A stretch of 64,000 nt of DNA from JADKIH01 sp031427625 (GTDB taxonomy: Bacteria; Bacteroidota; Bacteroidia; AKYH767-A; 2013-40CM-41-45). Positions 50,572 through 59,265 of this stretch are shown piece by piece. Within the stretch, counting starts at the first letter, position 1. Each line of letters begins with the position of its first letter. The notes under the pieces are model-generated. The model searched no databases. It was not told the origin of the DNA and was given only the letters and a program-made list of their open reading frames with translations. The stretch spans positions 1 to 64,000 of the forward strand of contig JANPNV010000119.1 of the NCBI GenBank assembly GCA_031427625.1, read 5' to 3'. A program made the translations under genes and the position numbers.

Positions 50572-50657
50572 AATGCAATTTTAATTGATTCTATTGATAT
50601 TTACTATAGTTAATTTTTAAGAATAATATTTTTCAAAAATTAAAGCAGAATGAATTA

Positions 50658-51842
50658 TCAAATAGTATTGATAGATTCAAGTATAGCCGAACAAGCAGTT
50701 TTAATTTCTTCTGAACTAATAATAAGTGGTGGCGCTATTCTCAGGCAATGAGGAGCAAATAGAAACCAGTCGGTAAGCAATCCATTTTCAAAACAACGCT
50801 GGATCACTTTCTGATTTACCATTTCATTTTCAAATTCGATGGCAAGCAGTAGGCCGCGCCCTCTGACTGAACTTATTTTTTTGTTTTTTAACAGCGACTT
50901 AAAGAGTTTTTCTTTTTCCGGAATTGATTCAATAATTTCAGTTGATTTCAAAATCCTTAATGATGCTACAGCAGCAGCACAACAAGCAGGGTGTCCGCCG
51001 GTTGTGGTAAGATGCCCTAGTGCCGGATCTTTTGTTAACGAACGCATTATTTCGGACGAAGAAATAAATGCACCTAATGGCATACCTCCGCCAAATGCTT
51101 TGCCGAGAAGAAGGATATCGGGAACTACATGATCATGCTCAAATGCAAACAGCTTACCTGTCCGCCCCATGCCTGTCTGAATTTCATCAAAAACAAGCAG
51201 AGCATTTTTTTCTGTACATTTTTTTCTGACTTTTTCTAAAAATCCATTTTCAGGAACGATTATCCCTGCTTCTGCCTGTATTGGTTCAATAAAGACTGCT
51301 GCTGTATTCTCAGTAATAAAATCCAGATGGCCTGTATTGTTGAAGTCAAGTATCCTGTGATCGGGTAGGAGTGGTCTGTATGCGCTCTTCAACTCTTCGT
51401 TTCCACAAATGCTTAAAGCACCCTGCGTACTTCCATGATAGGAATTTCTAAATGAGATAAACCCTGATCTTCCTGTATATCTCTTAGCTAGTTTCATGGC
51501 TCCTTCTGTCGCTTCTGTGCCTGAATTTGTCAGAAAGATATTTTGAAGGGAATCCGGAAGACAAGCGGCAAGCTGCGAGACAAGTTCAACCTGCGGTGAT
51601 ATAACGTACTCTCCATATACCATAATATGCAAATGATTGTCGATTTGCTGATGAATCGCTTTTCTTATTTCCACATTACCATGTCCAAGACTGGAAACAG
51701 AAATTCCCGAAATAAGATCGAGGTACTTTTTGCCTGATGCGTCTATTATGTATGTTCCTTCAGCACCTGCAATTTCAAGAGCAGGAGGGGAAGGACTGGT
51801 TTGGGCCAGATGTCTGAAAAAAAGTTCTTTCCTGGAAATCAT
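50658..51842 (-). CDS. Class III aminotransferase (ornithine/acetylornithine type)
   Basis: A 394-residue PLP-dependent omega-aminotransferase. GISVSSLGHGNVEIRKAIHQQ, LTNSGTEATEGAMKLAKRYTGRSG, VFIEPIQAEAGIIVPENGFLE, DEIQTGMGRTGKLFAFEH and ILLGKAFGGGMPLGAFISS (Schiff-base Lys, about 252) are in the family order. Substrate could be acetylornithine, ornithine or another omega-amino acid. No arginine genes are near, so which one is uncertain. It is a lone gene behind the response-regulator operon. Confidence 0.88.
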   Translation of the reverse strand: MISRKELFFRHLAQTSPSPPALEIAGAEGTYIIDASGKKYLDLISGISVSSLGHGNVEIRKAIHQQIDNHLHIMVYGEYVISPQVELVSQLAACLPDSLQNIFLTNSGTEATEGAMKLAKRYTGRSGFISFRNSYHGSTQGALSICGNEELKSAYRPLLPDHRILDFNNTGHLDFITENTAAVFIEPIQAEAGIIVPENGFLEKVRKKCTEKNALLVFDEIQTGMGRTGKLFAFEHDHVVPDILLLGKAFGGGMPLGAFISSSEIMRSLTKDPALGHLTTTGGHPACCAAAVASLRILKSTEIIESIPEKEKLFKSLLKNKKISSVRGRGLLLAIEFENEMVNQKVIQRCFENGLLTDWFLFAPHCLRIAPPLIISSEEIKTACSAILESINTI

Positions 51843-52049
51843 TTTGGCGAAAATACTGAATTTGTGAATGTAAAAACAGTTTACGCATTTTACGTCTTTT
51901 ATTCAAATTTCAATTGCAATAACAAATCAGTAAATTCATATCACTTTTCATAATTCACAACCACCACTTAGTAAATAATTATTAAAGTGGTATTAAATTA
52001 GTTTTCTATAGTGAAATTGCATCGTTATAATTTAATACCTACACGATCC

Positions 52050-54206
52050 ATGAGAAAATACATTATTATTTTTAATTTGGTTTATTTAGTATGCAGTTCT
52101 TTTGCTGATGCACAAACATCAGTGAATCTGGCCCTGCGACACAAGCTCAGTATGAAAGATAGTTATGCTGATGAAATGTATATTCTCGTACAGGGGGATG
52201 TAAAAGCCATTGAACTTTTCACGAAAATAAATAACGGACATTTTATAAATTCTGCAGGTGATATTGCTTCTGTTAAACTTTCTGTAGCTGCAATTGCCAA
52301 GTTAATCGAAAAACCATTCGTAAAAGTTATTGGTTCTGATATCTATCATAATCAGCCAATGAATGATACTATGCGAATGAGAACCTATGTAGATGAAGTT
52401 CATGCAGGACAGCTTCCGCTTACGCAGGGATACAAGGGACGCGGTGTTTTACTTGGGATCATTGATTCAGGAATCGATTACAATCACCCTGATTTCCGGG
52501 ATTCGTCAGGCAACACCAGAGTGAGGTTCATATGGGATATGAATCTTCCCATTGCGCCTAATACACCTGCGCCATATGGTTATGGACAAGAATTTACAAA
52601 GCAACAAATTGACAGCGGGCTTGCTCCGGCAGATACTATTCAACATTTATTCGGTCATGGCACCTATGTTTCGGGAATTGCCGCTGGAAACGGATCAGCG
52701 GTGGGACATTTTCAGGGAGTCGCTCCTGAGGCAGATCTTATTGTGGTTGGATTTGATTTTTCCGCAACGGATACTGTTTCCCGTTATGCTCATGCCATCG
52801 AATACATTTTCAATAAAGCCCAACTACTGGGAATGCCATGTGCAATCAATGCATCACTTGGTGATTATTACGGATCGCATGATGGTCGAGATTTGCAATC
52901 ACTATACATCAGAAATCTCATCAATCAGCAGCCGGGCAGAGTGCTTGTAGCAGCAGCAGGAAACATCGGAATAAATTATCCCTTCCATGTAGGTCGTTCT
53001 TCAATTGCCGGCGACACGGTTTTTTCATGGTTTAAATATAATGCTTCCTATGGAGGAGCTTATGTACAGATTTTTGCAGACACAGCCTCTTTCCGAAATG
53101 TTCGATTCTCAATTGGTGTTGATAAAGTTGCACCGTATTACCACTATAGGGGGGCAACTCCTTTCTCGAATGTATTTCCTTCAATTAATTTTGTCGTCAA
53201 TCAGTCTATCGTTGTCAGCGGTAAACGCCTTGGCCGCATTCAAACATACACATCTTTGAATGCCGGTGTTTATTCTATTGAAGTATATGTTGTTCCTGAT
53301 TCTACTCCTACAGATTATAACTGGCGGTTCACAACTACCGGTAATGGCAGATACGATTCATGGTCATTCGACTGGGCCTGGCAGGGATTGCCGGTCGATA
53401 CTGTTTTTCCTGACATAACCCATTACCATGCTCCTGATACAATGCAGTCAATCGTAAGTGGAATGGCTTGTCTCAACAATGTTATTACAGTTGGTAATTA
53501 TTATAATACTGACAGGCATGTTGACTACGATACTGTTTTGCAAATAACTCCAACAGATTTTCCACAACGCTTAGCCGAAAACAGCAGTAGGGGGCCTACA
53601 AGGGATGGAAGGATTAAACCTGAAATAGTTGCTCCCGGTCATCATATTATTTCTGCAGGTGTATTAACACAGATACCAGGATTAATTTCTGCCCAACCTT
53701 ATAAAGTTGCTCCCGGAGGATTTCATATAACCGGTGGTGGTACTTCCGCCTCTGCTCCTGTAGTTGCCGGACTTGCAGCTCTGTACATGGAACAAAATCC
53801 AGGGGCCGACTGGTCTTCTGTGAAGCAAGCGATTCTCAATTGTGCTTCGCGTGACACGTTTATGTGGGGGCCATATCCGAACAATGCATGGGGTTATGGA
53901 AAAGCCAATGCATTTGCTTCGTTGACGACATGTGCAGCAACGGTTGCAGTAAATTCAATTACCGGCGAAAATGATTTCAGTATTTATCCGAATCCTGCTA
54001 GCGGCATTATTAATATTGAGCTTCCTGATTCCAGGTTGTCTTCTGTGGAAGTTATTGATGTAAATGGCCGGGCATTGATAAAATCAATTTTCGAATCACA
54101 AAGATTTTCACTATCAATGACTGGATTAAGTCCGGGAATCTATTTTGTTTCTATTCGTCAGGCAAACTATGCTCCTAAGATGAAAAAATTGATCCTTACT
54201 AACTAA
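52050..54206 (+). CDS. Secreted S8 subtilase with type IX secretion sorting domain
   Basis: About 718 residues from the ATG at 52050, which opens a good signal peptide (MRKYIIIFNLVYLVCSSFADAQ). I reject the GTG at 52011 as it would precede that peptide by 13 residues. The catalytic triad is Asp139 (GIIDSGIDYNHPDF), His203 (HGTYVSGIAAG) and Ser566 (GGTSASAPVVAGL). The C-terminus from about 650 (YPNPASGIINIEL to SPGIYFVSIRQANYAPKMKKLILTN) is a type A sorting domain (Por/T9SS), so it passes the outer membrane. The protease probably degrades protein outside the cell. Confidence 0.93.
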   Translation: MRKYIIIFNLVYLVCSSFADAQTSVNLALRHKLSMKDSYADEMYILVQGDVKAIELFTKINNGHFINSAGDIASVKLSVAAIAKLIEKPFVKVIGSDIYHNQPMNDTMRMRTYVDEVHAGQLPLTQGYKGRGVLLGIIDSGIDYNHPDFRDSSGNTRVRFIWDMNLPIAPNTPAPYGYGQEFTKQQIDSGLAPADTIQHLFGHGTYVSGIAAGNGSAVGHFQGVAPEADLIVVGFDFSATDTVSRYAHAIEYIFNKAQLLGMPCAINASLGDYYGSHDGRDLQSLYIRNLINQQPGRVLVAAAGNIGINYPFHVGRSSIAGDTVFSWFKYNASYGGAYVQIFADTASFRNVRFSIGVDKVAPYYHYRGATPFSNVFPSINFVVNQSIVVSGKRLGRIQTYTSLNAGVYSIEVYVVPDSTPTDYNWRFTTTGNGRYDSWSFDWAWQGLPVDTVFPDITHYHAPDTMQSIVSGMACLNNVITVGNYYNTDRHVDYDTVLQITPTDFPQRLAENSSRGPTRDGRIKPEIVAPGHHIISAGVLTQIPGLISAQPYKVAPGGFHITGGGTSASAPVVAGLAALYMEQNPGADWSSVKQAILNCASRDTFMWGPYPNNAWGYGKANAFASLTTCAATVAVNSITGENDFSIYPNPASGIINIELPDSRLSSVEVIDVNGRALIKSIFESQRFSLSMTGLSPGIYFVSIRQANYAPKMKKLILTN

Positions 54207-54308
54207 ACATATTTCATCTCTGAGCAGTCATCTGAGGATATTCTTTACGTTCTTTACAGAATATTCAACAGGTGCATTTAAATTTCTGCAAGAAATTATA
54301 ATTGATTT

Positions 54309-55361
54309 ATGAAGAATACAACAACAGATATTGCCAAACGTTTTCCTGAGAAGTCTGTGAAAGATATGCGTGAAATGCTTTCACTGTCAAAAAATATTGT
54401 AATTACTACCCATCATCGTCCTGATGGTGATGCAATGGGTTCTTCGTTGGGCCTTTATAATTATTTGATAAAAAAGGGCTTCTCAGTTAAAGTTATTGTA
54501 CCAAGTGATTATCCTGAATTTCTTGCCTGGCTTCCGGGAAATAGTTCTGTATTAAATTACGAAACAGTAAAAGAGAGCTGTGATAAATTAATTTCTGAAG
54601 CGGACTTAATTTTTTGTCTGGATTTTAACTGGCTGAAAAGGGTGGAGAAAATGGAATCTCCTATCAGAACAAGTCGTGCACGAAAAATATTAATTGATCA
54701 CCATCTCGATCCGGAGGACGCTTTCGACATTTCATTTTCATACAGCGATGCCTGCTCGACATGTGAATTGATTTATGATTTTATAGATGGACTTGATGAT
54801 GTGTCATTAATCGATAAAGACATTGCCACTTGTATTTACTGCGGAATAATGACGGACACAAATTCATTCCGTTTTGCCTCTATGAAAGCCAGAACACACA
54901 GAATTATTGCAAAGTTGATGGATTCAGGGGCATTGAATTATAAAATTCATGAATTGGTTTACGATAATTCGACGGAAAGTAAATTGCGACTCACAGGATT
55001 TGCCCTGTCTGAGAAGCTTACTGTTCTCAGTGAATTCAACACTGCCTATATCACATTAACAGAGGAAGAGATGAATAGATTTGATTTCAAGAGTGGAGAT
55101 ACGGAAGGTCTTGTTAATTTTGCGTTAGGAATAAATGGTGTAAATCTAGCTGCGTTTTTTTCAGAGCGTGAAGGTGCTGTTAAAATATCCTTTAGGAGTA
55201 AGGATGATTTTTCTGTAAAGGATCTTTCATCAAAATATTTTAATGGCGGCGGACATAAAAATGCTTCAGGAGGTTTTTCCAGACAGTCATTATCAGAAAC
55301 AGTTCGTAAATTTGTTGTGATACTTCCGGAATATAAAAAGCTATTAACAGGCCAAGAATGA
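54309..55361 (+). CDS. nrnA: DHH/DHHA1 phosphoesterase, NrnA-type oligoribonuclease / pAp phosphatase
   Basis: A 350-residue phosphodiesterase of the DHH superfamily. The DHH domain has ITTHHRPDGDAMGSSLGLYNYL, IFCLDFNWLKR, KILIDHHLDPE (DHH) and GIMTDTNSFRFAS. The DHHA1 domain ends with YFNGGGHKNASGGFS. NrnA degrades short RNAs and dephosphorylates 3'-phosphoadenosine 5'-phosphate. Length fits. It heads a three-gene operon with two FKBP lipoproteins, overlapping the first by 4 bp. Why an oligoribonuclease is coupled to FKBPs is not clear, though the pairing recurs in Bacteroidota. Confidence 0.92.
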   Translation: MKNTTTDIAKRFPEKSVKDMREMLSLSKNIVITTHHRPDGDAMGSSLGLYNYLIKKGFSVKVIVPSDYPEFLAWLPGNSSVLNYETVKESCDKLISEADLIFCLDFNWLKRVEKMESPIRTSRARKILIDHHLDPEDAFDISFSYSDACSTCELIYDFIDGLDDVSLIDKDIATCIYCGIMTDTNSFRFASMKARTHRIIAKLMDSGALNYKIHELVYDNSTESKLRLTGFALSEKLTVLSEFNTAYITLTEEEMNRFDFKSGDTEGLVNFALGINGVNLAAFFSEREGAVKISFRSKDDFSVKDLSSKYFNGGGHKNASGGFSRQSLSETVRKFVVILPEYKKLLTGQE

Positions 55362-55876
55362 AAAATATTTTCAATTACTTATTTATTGCTTTTCTCTTAT
55401 TTGCCTGCAAGAGTAATTCGCAGGACAAAAAAAATGAAAAATCCGGACTTAATGAGCAGCTTACAAATATGAATAGGATGATGGTGGAGAATGAATCAAA
55501 GAGAATAGATGATTTCATCGCTGCACATAATTTTAAGACCGTTAAAACAGGCACCGGACTTCGTTATGAAATTTACAAAAAAGGGACAGGCAAAAAACCA
55601 GAGAATCATAGTGAAGTGGAAATTAAGTTTAAAGTATACCTTCTTAACGGAACTCTTTGTTATTCGAGTGATTCGCTTGGGACAGCTAAGTTTACCCTCG
55701 GATATGATGAACAGGTCCGTGGTCTCGAAGAAGGATTGATGCTGATGGTTCCCGGTGATAAAGCTCACTTAATTGTCCCTGCTCATCTGGCTTATGGTCT
55801 GTCGGGCGACAGAAATAAAATTACACCTGGGAAGGCTCTTTATTACGATGTTGAATTAATTAAGATAATCAAATGA
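55358..55876 (+). CDS. FKBP-type peptidyl-prolyl isomerase, lipoprotein
   Basis: 172 residues. The signal MKNIFNYLFIAFLLFAC ends in a lipobox (Cys17), so it is lipid-anchored. The FKBP domain (about 65-172) has VKTGTGLRYEIYKKGTGKKPENHSEVEIKFKVYLLNGTLCYSSDSLG, then VRGLEEGLMLMVPGDKAHLIVPAHLAYG. GldI of Flavobacterium gliding machinery is a similar FKBP lipoprotein; this could be its counterpart, but no gld genes are near. Its start overlaps nrnA and its end overlaps the next FKBP gene by 4 bp each. Confidence 0.88.
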   Translation: MKNIFNYLFIAFLLFACKSNSQDKKNEKSGLNEQLTNMNRMMVENESKRIDDFIAAHNFKTVKTGTGLRYEIYKKGTGKKPENHSEVEIKFKVYLLNGTLCYSSDSLGTAKFTLGYDEQVRGLEEGLMLMVPGDKAHLIVPAHLAYGLSGDRNKITPGKALYYDVELIKIIK

Positions 55877-56793
55877 TAAGAAAATATTCCTGCTGGATAC
55901 TCACATTCTTGTTCTTAATTCTTTTTGCATGTAAGAAAGGCAAAGAGCTTAAAACTGAATCCGGTTTTAAATATATTCTGTATACAGAATCAAAAGGCCC
56001 GAAGGCAGAGATCGGTAATTACCTCACCATAAAATTAATTTATAAAAACAATATCGATTCGGTATTATTCAATTCCGATAGCAGTGGTGGCCCAATTCGT
56101 TTTCTTCTCGAAAAAATTCCCTTCAAAGGAAGTTACGAAGATGGCTTGACAAATCTATCCGCCGGTGATAGCGCTACTTTTTTTATTCCCGCTGATTCAC
56201 TGTATAAATATCTTTATAGATCACATGGAGCTGCTGATGTCCCCCAGGAAAAAACGGCATTCGCAAAAGGGACGTTTTTTAAATTTGAATTAAAACTGTT
56301 AAAAGTCCAGACAGCGGCGGAAGCAGAAGAGGAGATGGTTTTAAATATGAGTTCGAGGGAGAAAGGCGAAAAGGCAGATCTTGCCGCTTATGTTAAAAGG
56401 AAGGGAATAACAGTGCCAGCAGACAGTTCAGGGTATATATTGGTAATTACAAAGAAAGGTAACGGACCTGCAATTGATAGTGGTAAAGTTGTTACCCTTG
56501 AATATGAAGGAAGGTTTCTAAATGATACTGCATTTGACGGAACGAATATAGCAGGAAGGCCATATCGGTTTATTTCGGGAGCGCATCAAGTGATAAAAGG
56601 TTGGGAGTTGGCAATGAAAAAGCTGCATCAGGGTGATCGCATTAAGTTAATCCTTTCGTCAAAACTGGCATATGGTGAAGCAGGAATACAGGATGAATTA
56701 AGCGGAAAATATATTGTTCCACCGTTTACGCCTTTGGTTTTCGATATACAAATTGTAAATGTGGAAGATGCTCCCGCAGTAAGCGGTCGATAG
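55873..56793 (+). CDS. Two-domain FKBP-type lipoprotein
   Basis: 306 residues, signal peptide and lipobox LFAC (Cys about 20). A first FKBP-like domain (about 28-135, GFKYILYTESKGPKAEIGN to FKFELKLLKVQ) has lost several consensus residues and is probably inactive. The second (about 165-300, GYILVITKKGNGPAIDSGKVVTLEYEGRFLNDTAFDGT) keeps the YEGRFLNDTAFDGT, VIKGWELAM and KLAYGEAG positions. An N-terminal acting domain plus a catalytic domain is seen in other chaperone-like FKBPs. Third gene of the nrnA operon. It is convergent to the RsmI-like gene, 1 bp apart. Confidence 0.85.
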   Translation: MIRKYSCWILTFLFLILFACKKGKELKTESGFKYILYTESKGPKAEIGNYLTIKLIYKNNIDSVLFNSDSSGGPIRFLLEKIPFKGSYEDGLTNLSAGDSATFFIPADSLYKYLYRSHGAADVPQEKTAFAKGTFFKFELKLLKVQTAAEAEEEMVLNMSSREKGEKADLAAYVKRKGITVPADSSGYILVITKKGNGPAIDSGKVVTLEYEGRFLNDTAFDGTNIAGRPYRFISGAHQVIKGWELAMKKLHQGDRIKLILSSKLAYGEAGIQDELSGKYIVPPFTPLVFDIQIVNVEDAPAVSGR

Positions 56794-56794
56794 A

Positions 56795-57487
56795 TTAATT
56801 CCCGATTAAAAATATTGCAGGTAATTTATTTATTTCAGGAAGTTTTTTTTCCCATTCGGAAATAGGCATCGTTTTTACCATTTCATTTTCCGAAGTAAGG
56901 TTGCAAGCGACGCATAACAACGTTTCTCCCGAACAAACCTGCATCAGATCTGTCAACAGTTGCATATTTCTGTAAGGCGTTTCAATAAAAATCTGTGTCT
57001 GATTTTTTTTTACAGCGTCTTTTTCAATTATTGCAATTTTTATTTTTCGTTGATTAGGATCTCTTGGAAGGTAACCATGAAAAACAAATGATTGACCGTT
57101 CATGCCGCTTGCCATAAGTGCAAGCAGGATACTCGATGGTCCGGTAAGTGGAATAACACGGATGTTGTTTTCATGTGCGATCCTGACAATTGAAGCACCA
57201 GGATCGGCAACAGCCGGACACCCTGCTTCGCTAAGGAGACCAATGTCTTTGCCTTTTTTTATTACGTCAGTTAAATCAGAAATATCAATATCTGAAGAAT
57301 GCTCGTTTAACAGGTGAAAAATCAATTCGTTTTGCTTGAAATTAGTTTCGATTTTTTTTAAAAACTGACGCGCTGTTTTTTCATTTTCCACAATAAATTC
57401 ATCGAGACTACGCACAACATCAATTAACTGTGAAGATAAAACTCCTGCGTTTTCAGAAAGTAAAGTTGGAATAAGATATAACGACAT
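56795..57487 (-). CDS. Short RsmI-like (TP-methylase) methyltransferase
   Basis: 230 residues of the tetrapyrrole methylase fold, related to the 16S rRNA 2'-O-methyltransferase RsmI. GKDIGLLSEAGCPAVADPGASIVRIAHENNIRVIPLTGPSSILLALMASGMNGQSFVFHGYLPRDPNQRKIKI carries the SAM-binding loops. The N-terminal ATP-like VATPIGNL motif of true RsmI is replaced by LIPTLLSENAG, and the protein is about 50 residues shorter. It is a paralogue group common in Bacteroidota, with unknown target. It follows the tyrosine phosphatase gene by 29 bp. Confidence 0.82.
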   Translation of the reverse strand: MSLYLIPTLLSENAGVLSSQLIDVVRSLDEFIVENEKTARQFLKKIETNFKQNELIFHLLNEHSSDIDISDLTDVIKKGKDIGLLSEAGCPAVADPGASIVRIAHENNIRVIPLTGPSSILLALMASGMNGQSFVFHGYLPRDPNQRKIKIAIIEKDAVKKNQTQIFIETPYRNMQLLTDLMQVCSGETLLCVACNLTSENEMVKTMPISEWEKKLPEINKLPAIFLIGN

Positions 57488-57516
57488 TTTATTGAGTAAT
57501 GTATTGTAGTTATTTA

Positions 57517-57990
57517 TTACGAAACTTTGGTTGATTTCTGTTGAATATCTTCAAGTATGTCAACGCAGGCTTTCTCGATGAGTTCAAACACAGAATAAAA
57601 TCCCTCAGGTTCACCAAACCATGGATCGGGAACATCGAGCCCGTTATTTCCGTCGGCTAAAAAATAATGGACCTTTTTTTCATCATTTTCATTTCGCGCA
57701 AGACGAAGAATGTTTTTAAAGTTGGATGCGTCCATCGCATATATGCGATCGAATTGGTCAAAATCATTTTCCTTAAACTGTCTTCCTCTTAATTCAGATA
57801 TATCAACTCCGTAACTTTTCGACGTGGCAATGGCGCGTGAATCCGGCCTTTCGCCAACATGGTAATCTGCAGTTCCGGCTGAATTAACTTCGATAGATAA
57901 GTTTTTCTCAGTAATTTTTTTCCGCATGATGCCTTCTGCCATCGGTGAGCGACAAATATTTCCAAGACAAACAAATAATATTTTCGTCAT
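57517..57990 (-). CDS. Low-molecular-weight protein-tyrosine phosphatase
   Basis: A 157-residue phosphatase. The P-loop C-x5-R is Cys8-LGNIC-Arg14-Ser in FVCLGNICRSP, and the general-acid Asp lies in DVPDPWFGEPEGF. Length and order match Wzb/LMW-PTP. It starts right after the dihydroorotase-like stop (no gap). Enzymes of this type dephosphorylate BY-kinases of polysaccharide systems; the Wzc-like kinase at 6.5-9 kb is a candidate partner, but the link is only inferred. Alternatively it serves another tyrosine-phosphorylated protein. Confidence 0.93.
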   Translation of the reverse strand: MTKILFVCLGNICRSPMAEGIMRKKITEKNLSIEVNSAGTADYHVGERPDSRAIATSKSYGVDISELRGRQFKENDFDQFDRIYAMDASNFKNILRLARNENDEKKVHYFLADGNNGLDVPDPWFGEPEGFYSVFELIEKACVDILEDIQQKSTKVS

Positions 57991-59265
57991 TTAAATGCAG
58001 AATGTAATTGAATTTTTATTTATTACAGCAATTGCTTTTCCTTTTAATGTTGTTCCGACAAAAGGATTATTTTTTGATTTTGATTTTATATGTTTCTGTT
58101 CTGCTGTCCAAATAATTTCCGGATCGAATATGGTTAAGTTGGCAGGTTGATTTTTTTCAATCAAGGAAGTTTTTATTCCTGCGCATGAACGCGGATGAAT
58201 TGTAAACCGGGAAACAAGTTCGGGCAGACTTATTATTTTATCAGTAGCTTTTCGCGCAACTCCGAATGCAGTTTCGAGTCCGGTTGCGCCATATTCAGCA
58301 AGTGCATATTCCTTTCTTTTATTTTCAACGCTTTGAGGAATATGATCTGAACAGATGCAGTCAATGGTTCCATCAGCCAACCCTTCAATTAAAGCTAATC
58401 TGTCATCATTGGTTCGGAAAGGAGGCTTCACTTTGTAGATAGAATCAAAACCGTTAACAGCAGTATCGTCAAGTAAAAGATAAGAGGCGGCTACATCAGC
58501 CGTAATTTTAAGTCCGCGCGCTTTAGCTTTTCTAATAAGGTCGACACCGCGTCTGGTGGAAATAGTTGAAAAGTGAATCGGTGTTTCAGTGTATTCTGAA
58601 AGAGAGATATCGCGACTGATAATTAACTCTTCTGAAATAGAAGGGATTCCTTTTAGTCCTAATGATGTACTTACACTTCCTTCGTTCATTACTCCATTCC
58701 GCGCAAGACTGGTATCTTCAGGAAATGAAAAAATTTTTCCGCCGAAGCTTTTAGAATAAAGCAATGCTCTTGTCATCAATCCTGCATCTCTGACGGATTT
58801 TTTATCGTCGGTAAATACTTTGGCTCCTGCACGGAACATATCATACATTTCCGATAGTTCTTTTCCTTCACAATTTTCGGATAGTGAACCGGCAGGGAAT
58901 ACATCAACGGGTAAATTTTTCGAACGTGAGAGGAGATATTCTATAGCAGGCCTTCCTGATACAGGTGGTTCAGTCGATGGCATCAATAAAACGCCACTAA
59001 AACCTCCTTGAATAGCAGCAGCACATCCGCTATCAACATCTTCAATTGCTTCATTTCCCGGTTCAGCAAAATTGGCATGAAGATCAAACCATCCGGAAGA
59101 AACATAAAGCTTGTTACAATTTACGACCTGTGCATTTTCCGAAGTGATTTTCCCGGGAGTTTCGATTACGGAAATTTTACCATCCTCTATCAGAATATCT
59201 TTTTCGGTCAGATGATGAGAACTTCCGGGAGAAATCACATGAACGTTTTGTAAAAAAAGTTTCAT
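57991..59265 (-). CDS. Dihydroorotase homologue with lost metal ligands
   Basis: A 424-residue amidohydrolase-fold protein, PyrC class I type. The core matches dihydroorotase (GWFDLHANFAEPGNE, EDVDSGCAAAIQGGFSGVLLMPSTEPP, IHFSTISTRRGV, KVKPPFRTNDDRLAL). Several ligands are missing: the D-x-H-x-H motif reads D61-L-H63-A-N65; the HCED loop reads FSFPEDTSL; the TPHH loop reads AASYLLL; and TDHAPH reads SDHIPQS. Asp307 and His231 remain. So it is probably catalytically inactive, like the non-catalytic PyrC' partners of aspartate transcarbamoylase. An active pyrC would need to be elsewhere. It overlaps the vWA-like gene by 4 bp. Confidence 0.85.
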   Translation of the reverse strand: MKLFLQNVHVISPGSSHHLTEKDILIEDGKISVIETPGKITSENAQVVNCNKLYVSSGWFDLHANFAEPGNEAIEDVDSGCAAAIQGGFSGVLLMPSTEPPVSGRPAIEYLLSRSKNLPVDVFPAGSLSENCEGKELSEMYDMFRAGAKVFTDDKKSVRDAGLMTRALLYSKSFGGKIFSFPEDTSLARNGVMNEGSVSTSLGLKGIPSISEELIISRDISLSEYTETPIHFSTISTRRGVDLIRKAKARGLKITADVAASYLLLDDTAVNGFDSIYKVKPPFRTNDDRLALIEGLADGTIDCICSDHIPQSVENKRKEYALAEYGATGLETAFGVARKATDKIISLPELVSRFTIHPRSCAGIKTSLIEKNQPANLTIFDPEIIWTAEQKHIKSKSKNNPFVGTTLKGKAIAVINKNSITFCI

